A stretch of 64,000 nucleotides of DNA, taken from the NCBI RefSeq assembly GCF_030294945.1, contig NZ_AP018448.1, forward strand, positions 2,356,001 to 2,420,000. The letters run 5' to 3'. Position 1 is the stretch's first letter; each line of letters opens with the position of its first letter. Positions 43,647-51,836 of the stretch are shown one piece after another. The DNA comes from Streptomyces graminofaciens. GTDB taxonomy: Bacteria > Actinomycetota > Actinomycetes > Streptomycetales > Streptomycetaceae. Position numbers and translations under genes: made by a program. The notes beneath the pieces are model-generated. The model saw nothing but the letters and a program-made list of their open reading frames with translations, had not been told where the DNA came from and searched no databases.

Positions 43647-45128
43647 TCAGGCCGTGTCGTGGGACGGGGGGACCGCTGTAGAGGGGGCTGGATCCGCTCG
43701 TGCGGCGCGGGGCAGGGCCAGGCCGCAGACGCCGGCGAGGAGAACCGCCCCGGCGGCGACCAGCAGAGCGAGGCCGAAGCCCTGGGTCGTGGACGCGTCC
43801 GCGGACGTACTCCCCTCGGCCGTGAGGGCGGCCGTACGAGTGGTCGCCAGCGTGACCAGGGCGGCCAGGCCCACCGCGCCGCCGAGTTGCTTGGACGTGT
43901 TGAGCAGCCCGGAGGCGAGCCCCGCCCGGTCGGCCCCCGCGACCGCCGTGAGTGTCAGCGGCAGGCCCGCCATGCCGAGCCCTGTCATGCAGAGGAACAG
44001 CGGAGCCGCGACGTGCCCCGTGTAGCCGCCGTCCGGGGGCAGCCCGGACAGCCAGGCCAGCGCCACGGCGGTCAGCAGAGATCCGGTCAGGAACAGCAGG
44101 CGAGGTCCCAGGACGGCGATCAGCCGGGACGCGGCCGCCGCGCCGAGCGCGACTCCCACGGCACCGGGCAGCATGGCCACACCGGCCCGCAGGGGAGTCA
44201 TGTCCAGCACGTACTGCAGGTGCAGGGACACGAAGAACATGGTCGCCGGCATCACACCGCTGGTGAGGAGCGCCAGGGTGTTGGCCGTCATCAGCGGACG
44301 GACGCGGAACACCGCCGGGGGGACGAGAGGATGCTTCGCACGCCTTTCCCAGAGCAGGAAGCCGGTCAGCAGCATCGCCGCGGCTCCCAGGAGAAGGAGT
44401 GGGTACACCGAGGTCCAGCCGTGGCCCTCCGACATCACGATCGCCGCCACCAAGGCGGACGTTCCGAGAGTCACCATGAGCGAGCCGGGCAGGTCCAACC
44501 GCCCTCGCAGCACGCTGCGCGCCGATCCGTGCAGTGCTCCGGCGGCAGCGAGCGACAGCACCGTTCCCAGAGGCACGTTGACGAACAGCACCCAGCGCCA
44601 TCCGAGGAGCCCCGTGAGCAGGCCGCCGAAGACACCGCCAAGCGCGCCGCCCGCCCCTGCGGCGGCCGTCAGCACCGCCAGTGCCCGGGCTCTGGCACGC
44701 GGTCGGGGAAAGGTCGTCGTCAGCACGGTCAGCGTCGTGGGGACGAGCAGCGCTCCGCCCAGGCCCTGGACGAAACGCGCCGCCACCAGCTGCCAGCCCT
44801 CCTGGGCCAGGCCGCCCGCCAGGCTGGCAGCCGTGAACAGCGTCAACCCGGCGAGGAACACGCGCCTGGTTCCCAGGAGGTCGGCTGCACGCCCGCCGAG
44901 CAGCAGGAATCCGGCGAAGGTCAGGGCGTAGCCGTTGACCACCCACTGCAGCCCAGCGGGTGAGAGCCCGAGGCTCTCACGCATCGAGGGCAGTGCGACA
45001 TTGACGATCGAGACGTCCAGTACGCAGATGAACTGGGCCGCGCACGCGATCAGCAGGATCACCCCGGGGCGTCCGCGGGCCACCGCGTCGGGGGCGTGGT
45101 CGTCGGTGTGCTCCAAGCGGGCGGTCAC
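43647..45128 (-). CDS. MFS multidrug-type exporter (DHA2, 14-TM)
   Basis: The GTG at 45128 overlaps the GH3 stop (GTGA) and gives 493 residues. DHA2 features are motif C-like and motif A segments: LDVSIVNVALPSMRESLGLSPAGLQWVVNGYALTFAGFLLLGGRAADLLGTRRVFLAG, followed by RFVQGLGGALLVPTTLTVL and GAGGALGGVFGGLLTGLLGWRWVLFVNVP. About fourteen hydrophobic segments are visible. As last gene of the LLM-GH3-MFS operon it probably exports the aromatic aglycone or a toxic by-product. Confidence 0.92.
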   Translation of the reverse strand: MTARLEHTDDHAPDAVARGRPGVILLIACAAQFICVLDVSIVNVALPSMRESLGLSPAGLQWVVNGYALTFAGFLLLGGRAADLLGTRRVFLAGLTLFTAASLAGGLAQEGWQLVAARFVQGLGGALLVPTTLTVLTTTFPRPRARARALAVLTAAAGAGGALGGVFGGLLTGLLGWRWVLFVNVPLGTVLSLAAAGALHGSARSVLRGRLDLPGSLMVTLGTSALVAAIVMSEGHGWTSVYPLLLLGAAAMLLTGFLLWERRAKHPLVPPAVFRVRPLMTANTLALLTSGVMPATMFFVSLHLQYVLDMTPLRAGVAMLPGAVGVALGAAAASRLIAVLGPRLLFLTGSLLTAVALAWLSGLPPDGGYTGHVAAPLFLCMTGLGMAGLPLTLTAVAGADRAGLASGLLNTSKQLGGAVGLAALVTLATTRTAALTAEGSTSADASTTQGFGLALLVAAGAVLLAGVCGLALPRAARADPAPSTAVPPSHDTA

Positions 45129-47674
45129 AGATCGACCGCCATCCGGTCCGGGAGGTCCGTCGACGACCTGCCCACAAGGATCTCGTGCCGGCCGGGGGCG
45201 ACGGACCACTGTGCGGAGGCGGTGTCCCACCGGGCAAAGGCCCGCTCCTCCAGAGCCACCATGACCTCGGCGGTCTCCCCCGGCCCTGTCCTGACACCGG
45301 CGAACCCGGCCAGGCGGATGTCGGGCTCACCCGGCCCACGCACATAGACCTGCACGACGTCACGCCCGGTCCGCGGCCCGGTGTTGGTGACCGGGACCTT
45401 GACCTCGAACCGCCGCTCGGGCGCGTTCCCGGTCACCGCCAGGCGGGCGCTGCCGTACCGCCACCGCGTGTAGCCCATGCCGGAGCCGAACGCGAAGCGG
45501 GCGGGGAGTCCAGCACGCCACAGGTGACGGTAGCCGGTCGGTTCGGCCGCCGTGTAGTCCAGGGCCAGGTCGGCGTCCAGACGCTCCCCCCAGGTCGAGC
45601 GGTCCTCGTCCCGCCGGGGCACGGTCACGGGCAGCCGCCCGCCCGGTTCGAGGTCGCCCGCCAGGACGGAGGCCAGCGCGCTACCGAACTCCTGTCCGGG
45701 CAGCCAGGCGTAGAGCACGGCGGCGACGTCGTCGGCCCAGGGCATGTCGACCGGCCGGCCCGCGTTGAGGACCACGACAGTGCGGGGATTGACCTCGGCG
45801 ACCCTGCGGATCAGCTGCTCCTGCTCGGCTGGGAGCGCCGACCCGTCGAGATCGCGGCTCTCGCGAGAGGTCTCCAGGGTGTCTCCGACGACCAGCACGG
45901 TCACGTCGGCCGACGACGCGGCCGAGACCGCGCGTTCCAGCGCGTTCCGCGGCTGCGGCGGCAGGCATCCGACGGTCAGCGCCTGCACCCGGGCCCCCGG
46001 GGAGTCCATCCGCACCACGACCGTGACGGGAACACCGGCGGTGAGGTACGCCTCTCCCCCCGTCATCTCGGCACGGGCGACCTGGCCCATGATGTCGCCC
46101 GGGGCGGGCGCCGCACGGCGTGCGATCTCCTCGCCGTCGATCGTGAGCACGGTCTCCCCCGACCCTCCGGCCGCGAAGACGTGCCGGCCCGTGCTCTCGG
46201 GGACAAAGACGGTGGTGAGCCGCAGATAACCGGCTTCCGCCGTGGCGCCCACCCCAGGTATCGAGCCGAACCAGACGAAGCTGCTGTCGGTCCGTACCTC
46301 GCTGTGTACGGGATCGGGTCCGGCGGCCGTCCGGCCGTACTCCAGCAGGACTCCCGGATGGCCGTCCGGCGTGGTGATCCGGTAGCCGCCGAGCGGCTCG
46401 GGCCGCGTCTGGGGAACGCCCGGCTCGTGCACGACGTCGCAGAACGGGCCGAATCTCTCCCGCACCGCCTCCCACGGTGTGACGGCGCGGCCGGCCGGGC
46501 GGACCCGCCCGAAGGTCGCGCCCTGGTAGCAGGGTTTTTGCGCGTTCGGACCGAGCATGGCCAGGCGGCGCAGCTCCCGGGGGCGCAGGGGCAGTGCCTC
46601 GGCGTCGTCGCGCAGCAGCGTGAACGAAGCGGCGGCAGCGGCAACGAGCACCGAGGAGGCGTCGGCCGCGCTCACATGCCCGGCGGGCTCCGACGGACGG
46701 GGGCCGGAGCCGGTCAGGGCGCCGACCCTGCGGGCGAGCCGGAGCAGACGCAGGACCGCGTCGTCCACGTGGCGCTGAGGCACCTCACCCGCGGCCACCG
46801 CGTCCGCGAGGCGTTCGCCGAAGTGGATCGCCGGGCCCGGCATTTCCAGGTCTAGACGGGCGTGAGCCGGTGCCAGGGTCTCACCGAGAGCGAAGTAGTC
46901 CGAGACGACCAGTCCGTCCCAGCCCCACTCGTCCTTGAGGATCGCGATCAGGTCGGCATGGGCGGTGCACGGAACGCCGTTGAGGCGGTTGTAGGCGGCC
47001 ATCACCATCCACGCGCCGGCCCCGAGCACCATTTCGAACGGCCGCAGGTACACCTCGCGCAGTGTCACCTCGTCGACCGTGACACTCATACGCTGCCGTT
47101 CGGTCTCGGTGTCGTTGCAGACCAGGTGCTTGGGGCAGGACGCGACGCCCTGGCTCTGCAGCCCCGCCACGAACGCGCTGCCGAGCACTCCCGTGAGCAA
47201 CGGGTCCTCCGAGAGCATCTCGAAGGTGCGGCCCGACTGTCCGGTGCGGGCGAGGTTGAGGTTCGGTGCGTAGACCGCGGCGAAGCCCCGTCGCAGCGCC
47301 TCGGACCCCTGGGCCAGCGCCACCGAGTGGACGATCTCGGGGTCCCAGGTCGCACCGAGCGCGGTACCGCACGGCAGCAGCAGCGAAGTCTCACGTTCGT
47401 CGAAGGTCGGAGAGACCAGGCCGAGCGGGCCGTCTCCCATGAGCAGCGCGGGCAGCCCGGCCTCCGGGGCGGGCAGCGTGCTCCAGCCGGTGGCACCGGC
47501 TGTCAGCACGGCACGCTGCCGAGGGTCGAGCCGGGTCAGCAGACCGGGCAGGTCCTCGCCGGCTCCGTTCGGATTGCTGTGGGCGGAATCAGTCTGAAGC
47601 CCGTCCGGCTCCTCGATGTGCGCGGCGGTCACCGCGTCCGGGTCCGCCTCCCGGGGGTGGCTGTTCCGGCTCAC
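45125..47674 (-). CDS. Glycoside hydrolase family 3 beta-glucosidase with PA14 insert
   Basis: The GTG at 47674 overlaps the LLM stop (GTGA) and gives 849 residues without a signal peptide, so the enzyme is intracellular. Domain order is the GH3 N-terminal barrel (about 40-300, nucleophile Asp in GLVVSDYFALGET), a GH3 C-domain interrupted by a PA14-like insert (about 430-560, TTVFVPESTGRHVFAAGGSGETVLTIDGEE), and a C-terminal fibronectin-III-like domain (VKVPVTNTGPRTGRDVVQVYV). It removes beta-linked glucose from imported glycosides. The PA14 insert often narrows specificity to flavonoid or phenolic glucosides. Confidence 0.93.
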   Translation of the reverse strand: MSRNSHPREADPDAVTAAHIEEPDGLQTDSAHSNPNGAGEDLPGLLTRLDPRQRAVLTAGATGWSTLPAPEAGLPALLMGDGPLGLVSPTFDERETSLLLPCGTALGATWDPEIVHSVALAQGSEALRRGFAAVYAPNLNLARTGQSGRTFEMLSEDPLLTGVLGSAFVAGLQSQGVASCPKHLVCNDTETERQRMSVTVDEVTLREVYLRPFEMVLGAGAWMVMAAYNRLNGVPCTAHADLIAILKDEWGWDGLVVSDYFALGETLAPAHARLDLEMPGPAIHFGERLADAVAAGEVPQRHVDDAVLRLLRLARRVGALTGSGPRPSEPAGHVSAADASSVLVAAAAASFTLLRDDAEALPLRPRELRRLAMLGPNAQKPCYQGATFGRVRPAGRAVTPWEAVRERFGPFCDVVHEPGVPQTRPEPLGGYRITTPDGHPGVLLEYGRTAAGPDPVHSEVRTDSSFVWFGSIPGVGATAEAGYLRLTTVFVPESTGRHVFAAGGSGETVLTIDGEEIARRAAPAPGDIMGQVARAEMTGGEAYLTAGVPVTVVVRMDSPGARVQALTVGCLPPQPRNALERAVSAASSADVTVLVVGDTLETSRESRDLDGSALPAEQEQLIRRVAEVNPRTVVVLNAGRPVDMPWADDVAAVLYAWLPGQEFGSALASVLAGDLEPGGRLPVTVPRRDEDRSTWGERLDADLALDYTAAEPTGYRHLWRAGLPARFAFGSGMGYTRWRYGSARLAVTGNAPERRFEVKVPVTNTGPRTGRDVVQVYVRGPGEPDIRLAGFAGVRTGPGETAEVMVALEERAFARWDTASAQWSVAPGRHEILVGRSSTDLPDRMAVDL

Positions 47675-48771
47675 CGGGACCGGAACCTCGGCATGACCTC
47701 GGTGGCGAAGAGCTCCAGCGAGCGCTTGCCCCATTCCGTACGCTCCGGCGTCAGCGTTCCACCAAGGAAAGCACCAAGAATGTTGCCGATGCCCACGTCG
47801 GCGACTTCGCGGAGATGTTCCGCGACCGTCTCAGGGCTGCCCCACAGGCACCAGGTGCGCTGCCAGCCGGGGTTGCGGGCATCGTGGACCGGGCCGAGTT
47901 CGACCCCGCTGAGCCTCTCGGCGGCCTTGTTGGCGGTGTGCTCGCGTTCGACCGCCGTCTGGTACAGGTCGATGATCTGCTGGAACTCCTCCTCCGCCTG
48001 CTCGTCGGTCGGTGCGACGTGGATGTGCTGGTAAGTGTGCGTGGTCCAGCTCAGCGCGTGGTCCACCAGCTCCTGCGGATGCCCGGCTGCTTCCAGCGCC
48101 TCCCGGTAGGCGGCGAAGTACGTGCGGAGGTGTGTGAGCGGGGCTCCGTCGTCGAGCACAGGCGGAGTGAAGGCGGGGATGAAGGCGGGCTGTGCGAGGC
48201 TTGCGGCGCGCTGCGTGCTGGAGGGGCGCAGCGCCACCGACATGAGCTGCGGTCCCTGCGGGGAGTACGCGGCGGGCACGATGCGCGAGACGACGGAACC
48301 CCTGTAGTGCCCGTTGTCGAAGACGACCGGGTCATCGTCCGTCTTCTTGTCCCACAGCCGCTGCACGATCTCGAGGTTGGAGACCGAGAGCCGCGGTGTG
48401 TCCTTGTAGTTGATGCCCAGCCCGATCATCTCCTCGGGCGTGGTGCCGCTACCGATTCCGACGAGGATCTTGCCGTCGGTGAGCTGGTCGAGCAGGTTCA
48501 GGCGCTCGGCGAAGCGGACGGGGTGGTGCAGCGGAATGGTCTGCACCGAGAAGCCGAAGTGCAGCCGGGGCAGTTTGGCCGCCAGGTGGGCCGCGAACAT
48601 CATCGGGTCGCTGGCCGGCGGTGCATACCCCGTGAAGTGGTGATCCGGCAGGAACACCGCGTCGAACCCGAGTCGCTCGACGTCGACGGCGTGCTGGACC
48701 ATCGCGTTCATGACGGCGCGGTCCTCGTGCGGACCTGCCGACCGGCTGGTGAGAAACGCGGAAAAGCGCAC
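47671..48771 (-). CDS. LLM-class flavin-dependent oxidoreductase (luciferase-like)
   Basis: The 366-residue bacterial-luciferase-fold TIM barrel has segments such as VDVERLGFDAVFLPDHHFTGYAP, RLHFGFSVQTIPLHHPVRFAERLNLLDQLTDGKILVGIGSG and the C-terminal WCLWGSPETVAEHLREVADVGIGNILGAF. It uses reduced FMN or F420 to oxygenate or oxidise a substrate. As the first gene of the LLM-GH3-MFS operon it may act on the aglycone. The FMN reductase at 31451 could supply FMNH2. Palindrome S6 lies 205 bases upstream of the start. Confidence 0.9.
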   Translation of the reverse strand: MRFSAFLTSRSAGPHEDRAVMNAMVQHAVDVERLGFDAVFLPDHHFTGYAPPASDPMMFAAHLAAKLPRLHFGFSVQTIPLHHPVRFAERLNLLDQLTDGKILVGIGSGTTPEEMIGLGINYKDTPRLSVSNLEIVQRLWDKKTDDDPVVFDNGHYRGSVVSRIVPAAYSPQGPQLMSVALRPSSTQRAASLAQPAFIPAFTPPVLDDGAPLTHLRTYFAAYREALEAAGHPQELVDHALSWTTHTYQHIHVAPTDEQAEEEFQQIIDLYQTAVEREHTANKAAERLSGVELGPVHDARNPGWQRTWCLWGSPETVAEHLREVADVGIGNILGAFLGGTLTPERTEWGKRSLELFATEVMPRFRSR

Positions 48772-48976
48772 GGAGGCCTCCTGGCGCCCCGGCGAACCGG
48801 GGACGCGGCGATTGTCGGGGCAGGGTTGCGGATCGAGTGAGGCGGTCGCGAAAGGTCGGGGCGGCCGGACGATCCTGGTCCTGACGTGCGGCAGAAGCGC
48901 TGCACTGAGCCTGACCGCCTGGCCTCATCGGGCCACCGGGTTGATACTCCTGGCCGTCATGGACACCTTACATCAA

Positions 48977-48992
48977 ATTTAGAATCTTGATT
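48977..48992. promoter_or_regulatory. AT-rich palindrome S6 (LLM-GH3-MFS operon)
   Basis: ATTTA-GAATCT-TGATT. It shares the GAATCT centre and TGATT arm with S5. The 48772-48976 leader between it and the LLM gene holds no gene. Confidence 0.58.
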
Positions 48993-49074
48993 CTGTTGTA
49001 GGTTAGGTGTCCGCTGCCTCAACCGTCAACAGCAGGCGTCGTGGCGATCACGGCCCGGCCTCGGGGCAGTGCGT

Positions 49075-49712
49075 TCACGGCCGCTCCCGGGTACGGCGGC
49101 GGGCGCCCGGCAGTGCAACCGAATCGACGCCCACGACCACGGTGTTGTTGTCTTTTCCCCGGCAGGAGCCGAGGCGTACCTGCTTCTCGCGGTTCCGGAG
49201 GTCCCGCGCGGACCAGTCGTTGAGGATCGTGTGGCCGATGATGTGCTCGCGGGCCTGCTCGGGAGTGAGGTCGCGACCACCGCGGCCGATGACAGCGGCG
49301 ACCTTGAGTTCGAAATCGAGGACATGTGACCCAGGAGGCACGGGGACGTCGTCGTACGGGCCGATGACCGCGTACGGGTTGATGAAGTAGAAGACGGGAG
49401 CTTCATAGCAGGCTTCGGCCACTCCGTCGGCACCATCCACGGACCGCCGTACGCCTTCGAGGTGTTCCTTGAAGATCACGAAGTCCCGGATGGTCGGCGG
49501 CTCCAGTGATGGCAGCAGGCGCACCTGGGACAGAAGGACCTCCGCCGGGGTGTCGAGGGCGACAGTGTCGGCTTCGAGCAGTGCGGGGAGGCGGTCGCGG
49601 AGCCGGACCAGCTCCTGCAGCGGCCGTGTGCCCGGGACGAGTTGAGGCTGCCGTCCTCCTCGACCGCGGCAACCCCGGTCCGGCCCAGGTGTGTGTAGGT
49701 GGCGAAACGCAT
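49075..49712 (-). pseudogene. Fumarylacetoacetate hydrolase-family gene, frameshifted and truncated
   Basis: The start MRFATYTHLGRTGVAAVEEDGSLN (from ATG 49712) is one frame off from the rest. The rest reads LVPGTRPLQELVRLRDRLPALLEADTV...FYFINPYAVIGPYDDVPVPPGSHVLDFELKVAAVIGRGG and then HTILNDWSARDLRNREKQVRLGSCRGKDNNT. The metal-binding DxE...E...D core is partly kept, but the final third of the enzyme after GKDNNT is missing. FAH enzymes hydrolyse C-C bonds of beta-diketo acids after ring cleavage. It followed the VOC dioxygenase-like gene upstream, forming a lost ring-cleavage pair. Confidence 0.8.
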
Positions 49713-49833
49713 GGGGACTCCAGACTCCGCGGCCTTCACTCCACGGCCTTCGAAGAACACATCCAGGAGGTTCGGGATCACACCGGCGGAACGACGAAGC
49801 AACCACGGTCGACGTTGTTGAAGGACTCCCTGA

Positions 49834-51259
49834 TAGGACTCCGTTAGGTCTGTCTTGATCTTGGCGTCGTGTGTGTCCTGGCGGGTAGGGGTTGGTGACA
49901 GGTGGTGCAGATGCCGGTCCAGCACCTCAGGACGTCCTGGAGGGTGTCAAGGACTTGGTAGAGGGTGAGACCGGTGCGAGGACTTTTGGGGCCAGGCGCT
50001 GTTCGGTGAGGAAGGCGTGGGCGGCGGTCACGAGGGTGACATGGTGGTGCCAGCCAGGCCAGGAACGGCCCTCGAAGTGGTCAAGTCCCAGGCCGTGCTT
50101 GAGTTCGCGGTAGTCGTGCTCGATGCGCCAGCGGACCTTGGCCAGACGCACCAGGTCGGCGATCGGGGTGTCGTCCGGCAGGTTGGACAGCCAGTAGTCG
50201 GTAGGCGCTTCGGCATCGGCGGGCCACTCGACCAGCAGCCAACAGTCGGGCAGGATCCCGTCCCACCACCCCTGTTCAGCTGAGGCCGCAGCCCTGATGG
50301 GACGCTCGACGGCCTTGCCCGCGGGCCGCACGCGCACGGCGGCGAAGCGGGAGCGCAACTCCCCTCTCGACCCGAGCCGCCAGGTGACAGAGGTGAACGC
50401 CTCCTGCCCAAGGCCGGCGGCAAGGGCTGCCACCGAGGGCGCGGGGTGCCGGTAGCGGGGCTGGGGCCAGCAGCCGGTATCCCCGTTGCGGGCCGGGGCC
50501 TCGGGCTCGGCGTCGAAGGGGTGGGCGCTCACGTCCGAACGGATGGCCAGGACGTAGGCGAGTTGGCGGTCGGCAAGGGCGGCCCGCAGGTGCGCGTTGG
50601 TTCCGTAGGCGGCATCGGCCACCACGACCGGTGGGTTCATGCCCCAGCCTGCCAGTGTGTCGAGCATCTCCAGGGCCAGGCGCCACTTCTCGCGGTGCGT
50701 GACCTCGGGCGGGACGCGGGTGAGGGCCCGGCGGCCGGTGTCCGCAGCCCATTCCCGGGGCAGGAACAGCCGCCACTGCAGCGGGCAGGAGGCGGTATCG
50801 CTCGCGGCGTGGACGCTGACCGCGACCTGGCAGTTCGCCCGTTTCCCCAGAGCCCCGCAGTACTGCGGGGCCACCCCGGCCGACATCCTCCCGTCCTTGG
50901 GCACCGACACGTCGTCGATCACCCACGCCGCCGGACCGATCAGCGGCAGCATCCGTTCGCAGATCCGCCGCTGCACCGGCACCGGATCCCAGGTCGACTG
51001 GTTCACGAACTGCTGCAGGTTCTGCTCGTTGCCGTCCGGCAGCCGCGTGGCCATCGCCTGGATCGACTTACGGCGGCCCTCAAGCATCAGTCCCCGCAGA
51101 TAGCAGTCGCTCTTGGCCCGCTGGTCCTTGCGCGGTACCGACGCGAACACATCCGCCACGTAGAACGCCAACGCCGCCCGTACACGGTTCACTTCATGTG
51201 CGTCCACACACCCAACATGCTCCCGAACAGGCCCGACAGGAAGACCTAACGGAGTCCTA
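49834..51259 (-). mobile_element. IS701-family insertion sequence, complete
   Basis: Terminal inverted repeats are 18 bp and perfect: TAGGACTCCGTTAGGTCT at 49834-49851 and its reverse complement at 51242-51259. The element is 1426 bp and flanked by the 4-bp duplication CTGA (49830-49833 and 51260-51263). It contains one full transposase gene. Intact repeats, duplication and gene indicate a recent insertion compared with the decay of its target. Confidence 0.93.
49927..51207 (-). CDS. IS701-family transposase
   Basis: A GTG at 51207 inside the element gives 426 residues; the reading frame continues upstream beyond the inverted repeat only by chance. DDE motifs are AAWVIDDVSVPKDG (first Asp), PVVVADAAYGTNAHLRAAL (second Asp) and RIEHDYRELKHGLGLDHFEGRSW (the Glu with the usual YRELKxxLGLDHFEGRxW box). 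The enzyme cuts and pastes the element, giving 4-bp target duplications. No frameshift is seen, so it is probably active. Confidence 0.93.
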   Translation of the reverse strand: MDAHEVNRVRAALAFYVADVFASVPRKDQRAKSDCYLRGLMLEGRRKSIQAMATRLPDGNEQNLQQFVNQSTWDPVPVQRRICERMLPLIGPAAWVIDDVSVPKDGRMSAGVAPQYCGALGKRANCQVAVSVHAASDTASCPLQWRLFLPREWAADTGRRALTRVPPEVTHREKWRLALEMLDTLAGWGMNPPVVVADAAYGTNAHLRAALADRQLAYVLAIRSDVSAHPFDAEPEAPARNGDTGCWPQPRYRHPAPSVAALAAGLGQEAFTSVTWRLGSRGELRSRFAAVRVRPAGKAVERPIRAAASAEQGWWDGILPDCWLLVEWPADAEAPTDYWLSNLPDDTPIADLVRLAKVRWRIEHDYRELKHGLGLDHFEGRSWPGWHHHVTLVTAAHAFLTEQRLAPKVLAPVSPSTKSLTPSRTS

Positions 51260-51836
51260 CTGACGATCGGTTCGTTGACGATCAGTTCGTTCATCGGGTT
51301 GGCGGTGCCCCACTGGTCGGCGACCTCCGGCTGGGAGAAGTCGTAGATGTGCGGGTGTCAGGTGTCCTCGTCGAGGAGCTCCAGTTCGGTCGTGTACTCG
51401 ACGGTGTTGCCCTGCGGGTCGAGGAAGTACGTGAAGGTGTTGTCGCCCGCCATGTGCCGCCCGGGGCCTCAGATCCTGCGATGGCCGGCCCGGATCACGC
51501 GGCCGGAGCCGCGCATGTACGCGTCGATGCCGCGCGCATCTAGAAGTAGACGTGATGCAGGGAGGTGTGCGGACCCTGCGCGATGGCCACGGAGTGGTGC
51601 TGGCTGGAGATCCGCATGAAGTGCATGACCTCGCCCACCTGTGGGGTGAGCTGAGGGTTCAACGGTCGAGGGGCTCCGGGCTGGGCACTCACGCTCACAG
51701 GCATCGAACCGCGCTTCCGTCCCGGCCGCCAGAGGGTCTTGGGCCGACTGCTCCTGGAGGAGGCGCACCGGCTCACGAAGCACGTGAGTTGAGGGTTGCG
51801 GAAGAACCACCGTCAGGCCAACCCTAGGAACACGGC

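Larger units (their letters stand above)
49778..51700 (-). pseudogene. Extradiol-dioxygenase-like VOC gene, interrupted by IS701 and stop codons
   Basis: Upstream of the IS (minus strand) the sequence reads GEVMHFMRISSQHHSVAIAQGPHTSLHHV, MRGIDAYMRGSGRVIRAG, GRHMAGDNTFTYFLDPQGNTVEYTTELELLDEDT, a stop where Trp is expected, and HPHIYDFSQPEVADQWGTANPMNEL. After the IS the protein ends ESFNNVDRGCFVVPPV at 49778. Removing the IS and one CTGA copy joins the two halves in frame (...EPIVRESFNNV...). The HHV and FTYFLDPxGNTVEYTTE segments resemble the metal ligands of biphenyl-diol dioxygenases. The stop and frameshifts are additional lesions. The N-terminus is missing. Confidence 0.8.

Noticed and set aside
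49927..51294. Transposase start at 51294 (455 residues)
   Set aside because: This ATG lies outside the inverted repeat, in the remains of the VOC gene (MNELIVNEPIV), so it cannot be the native start.
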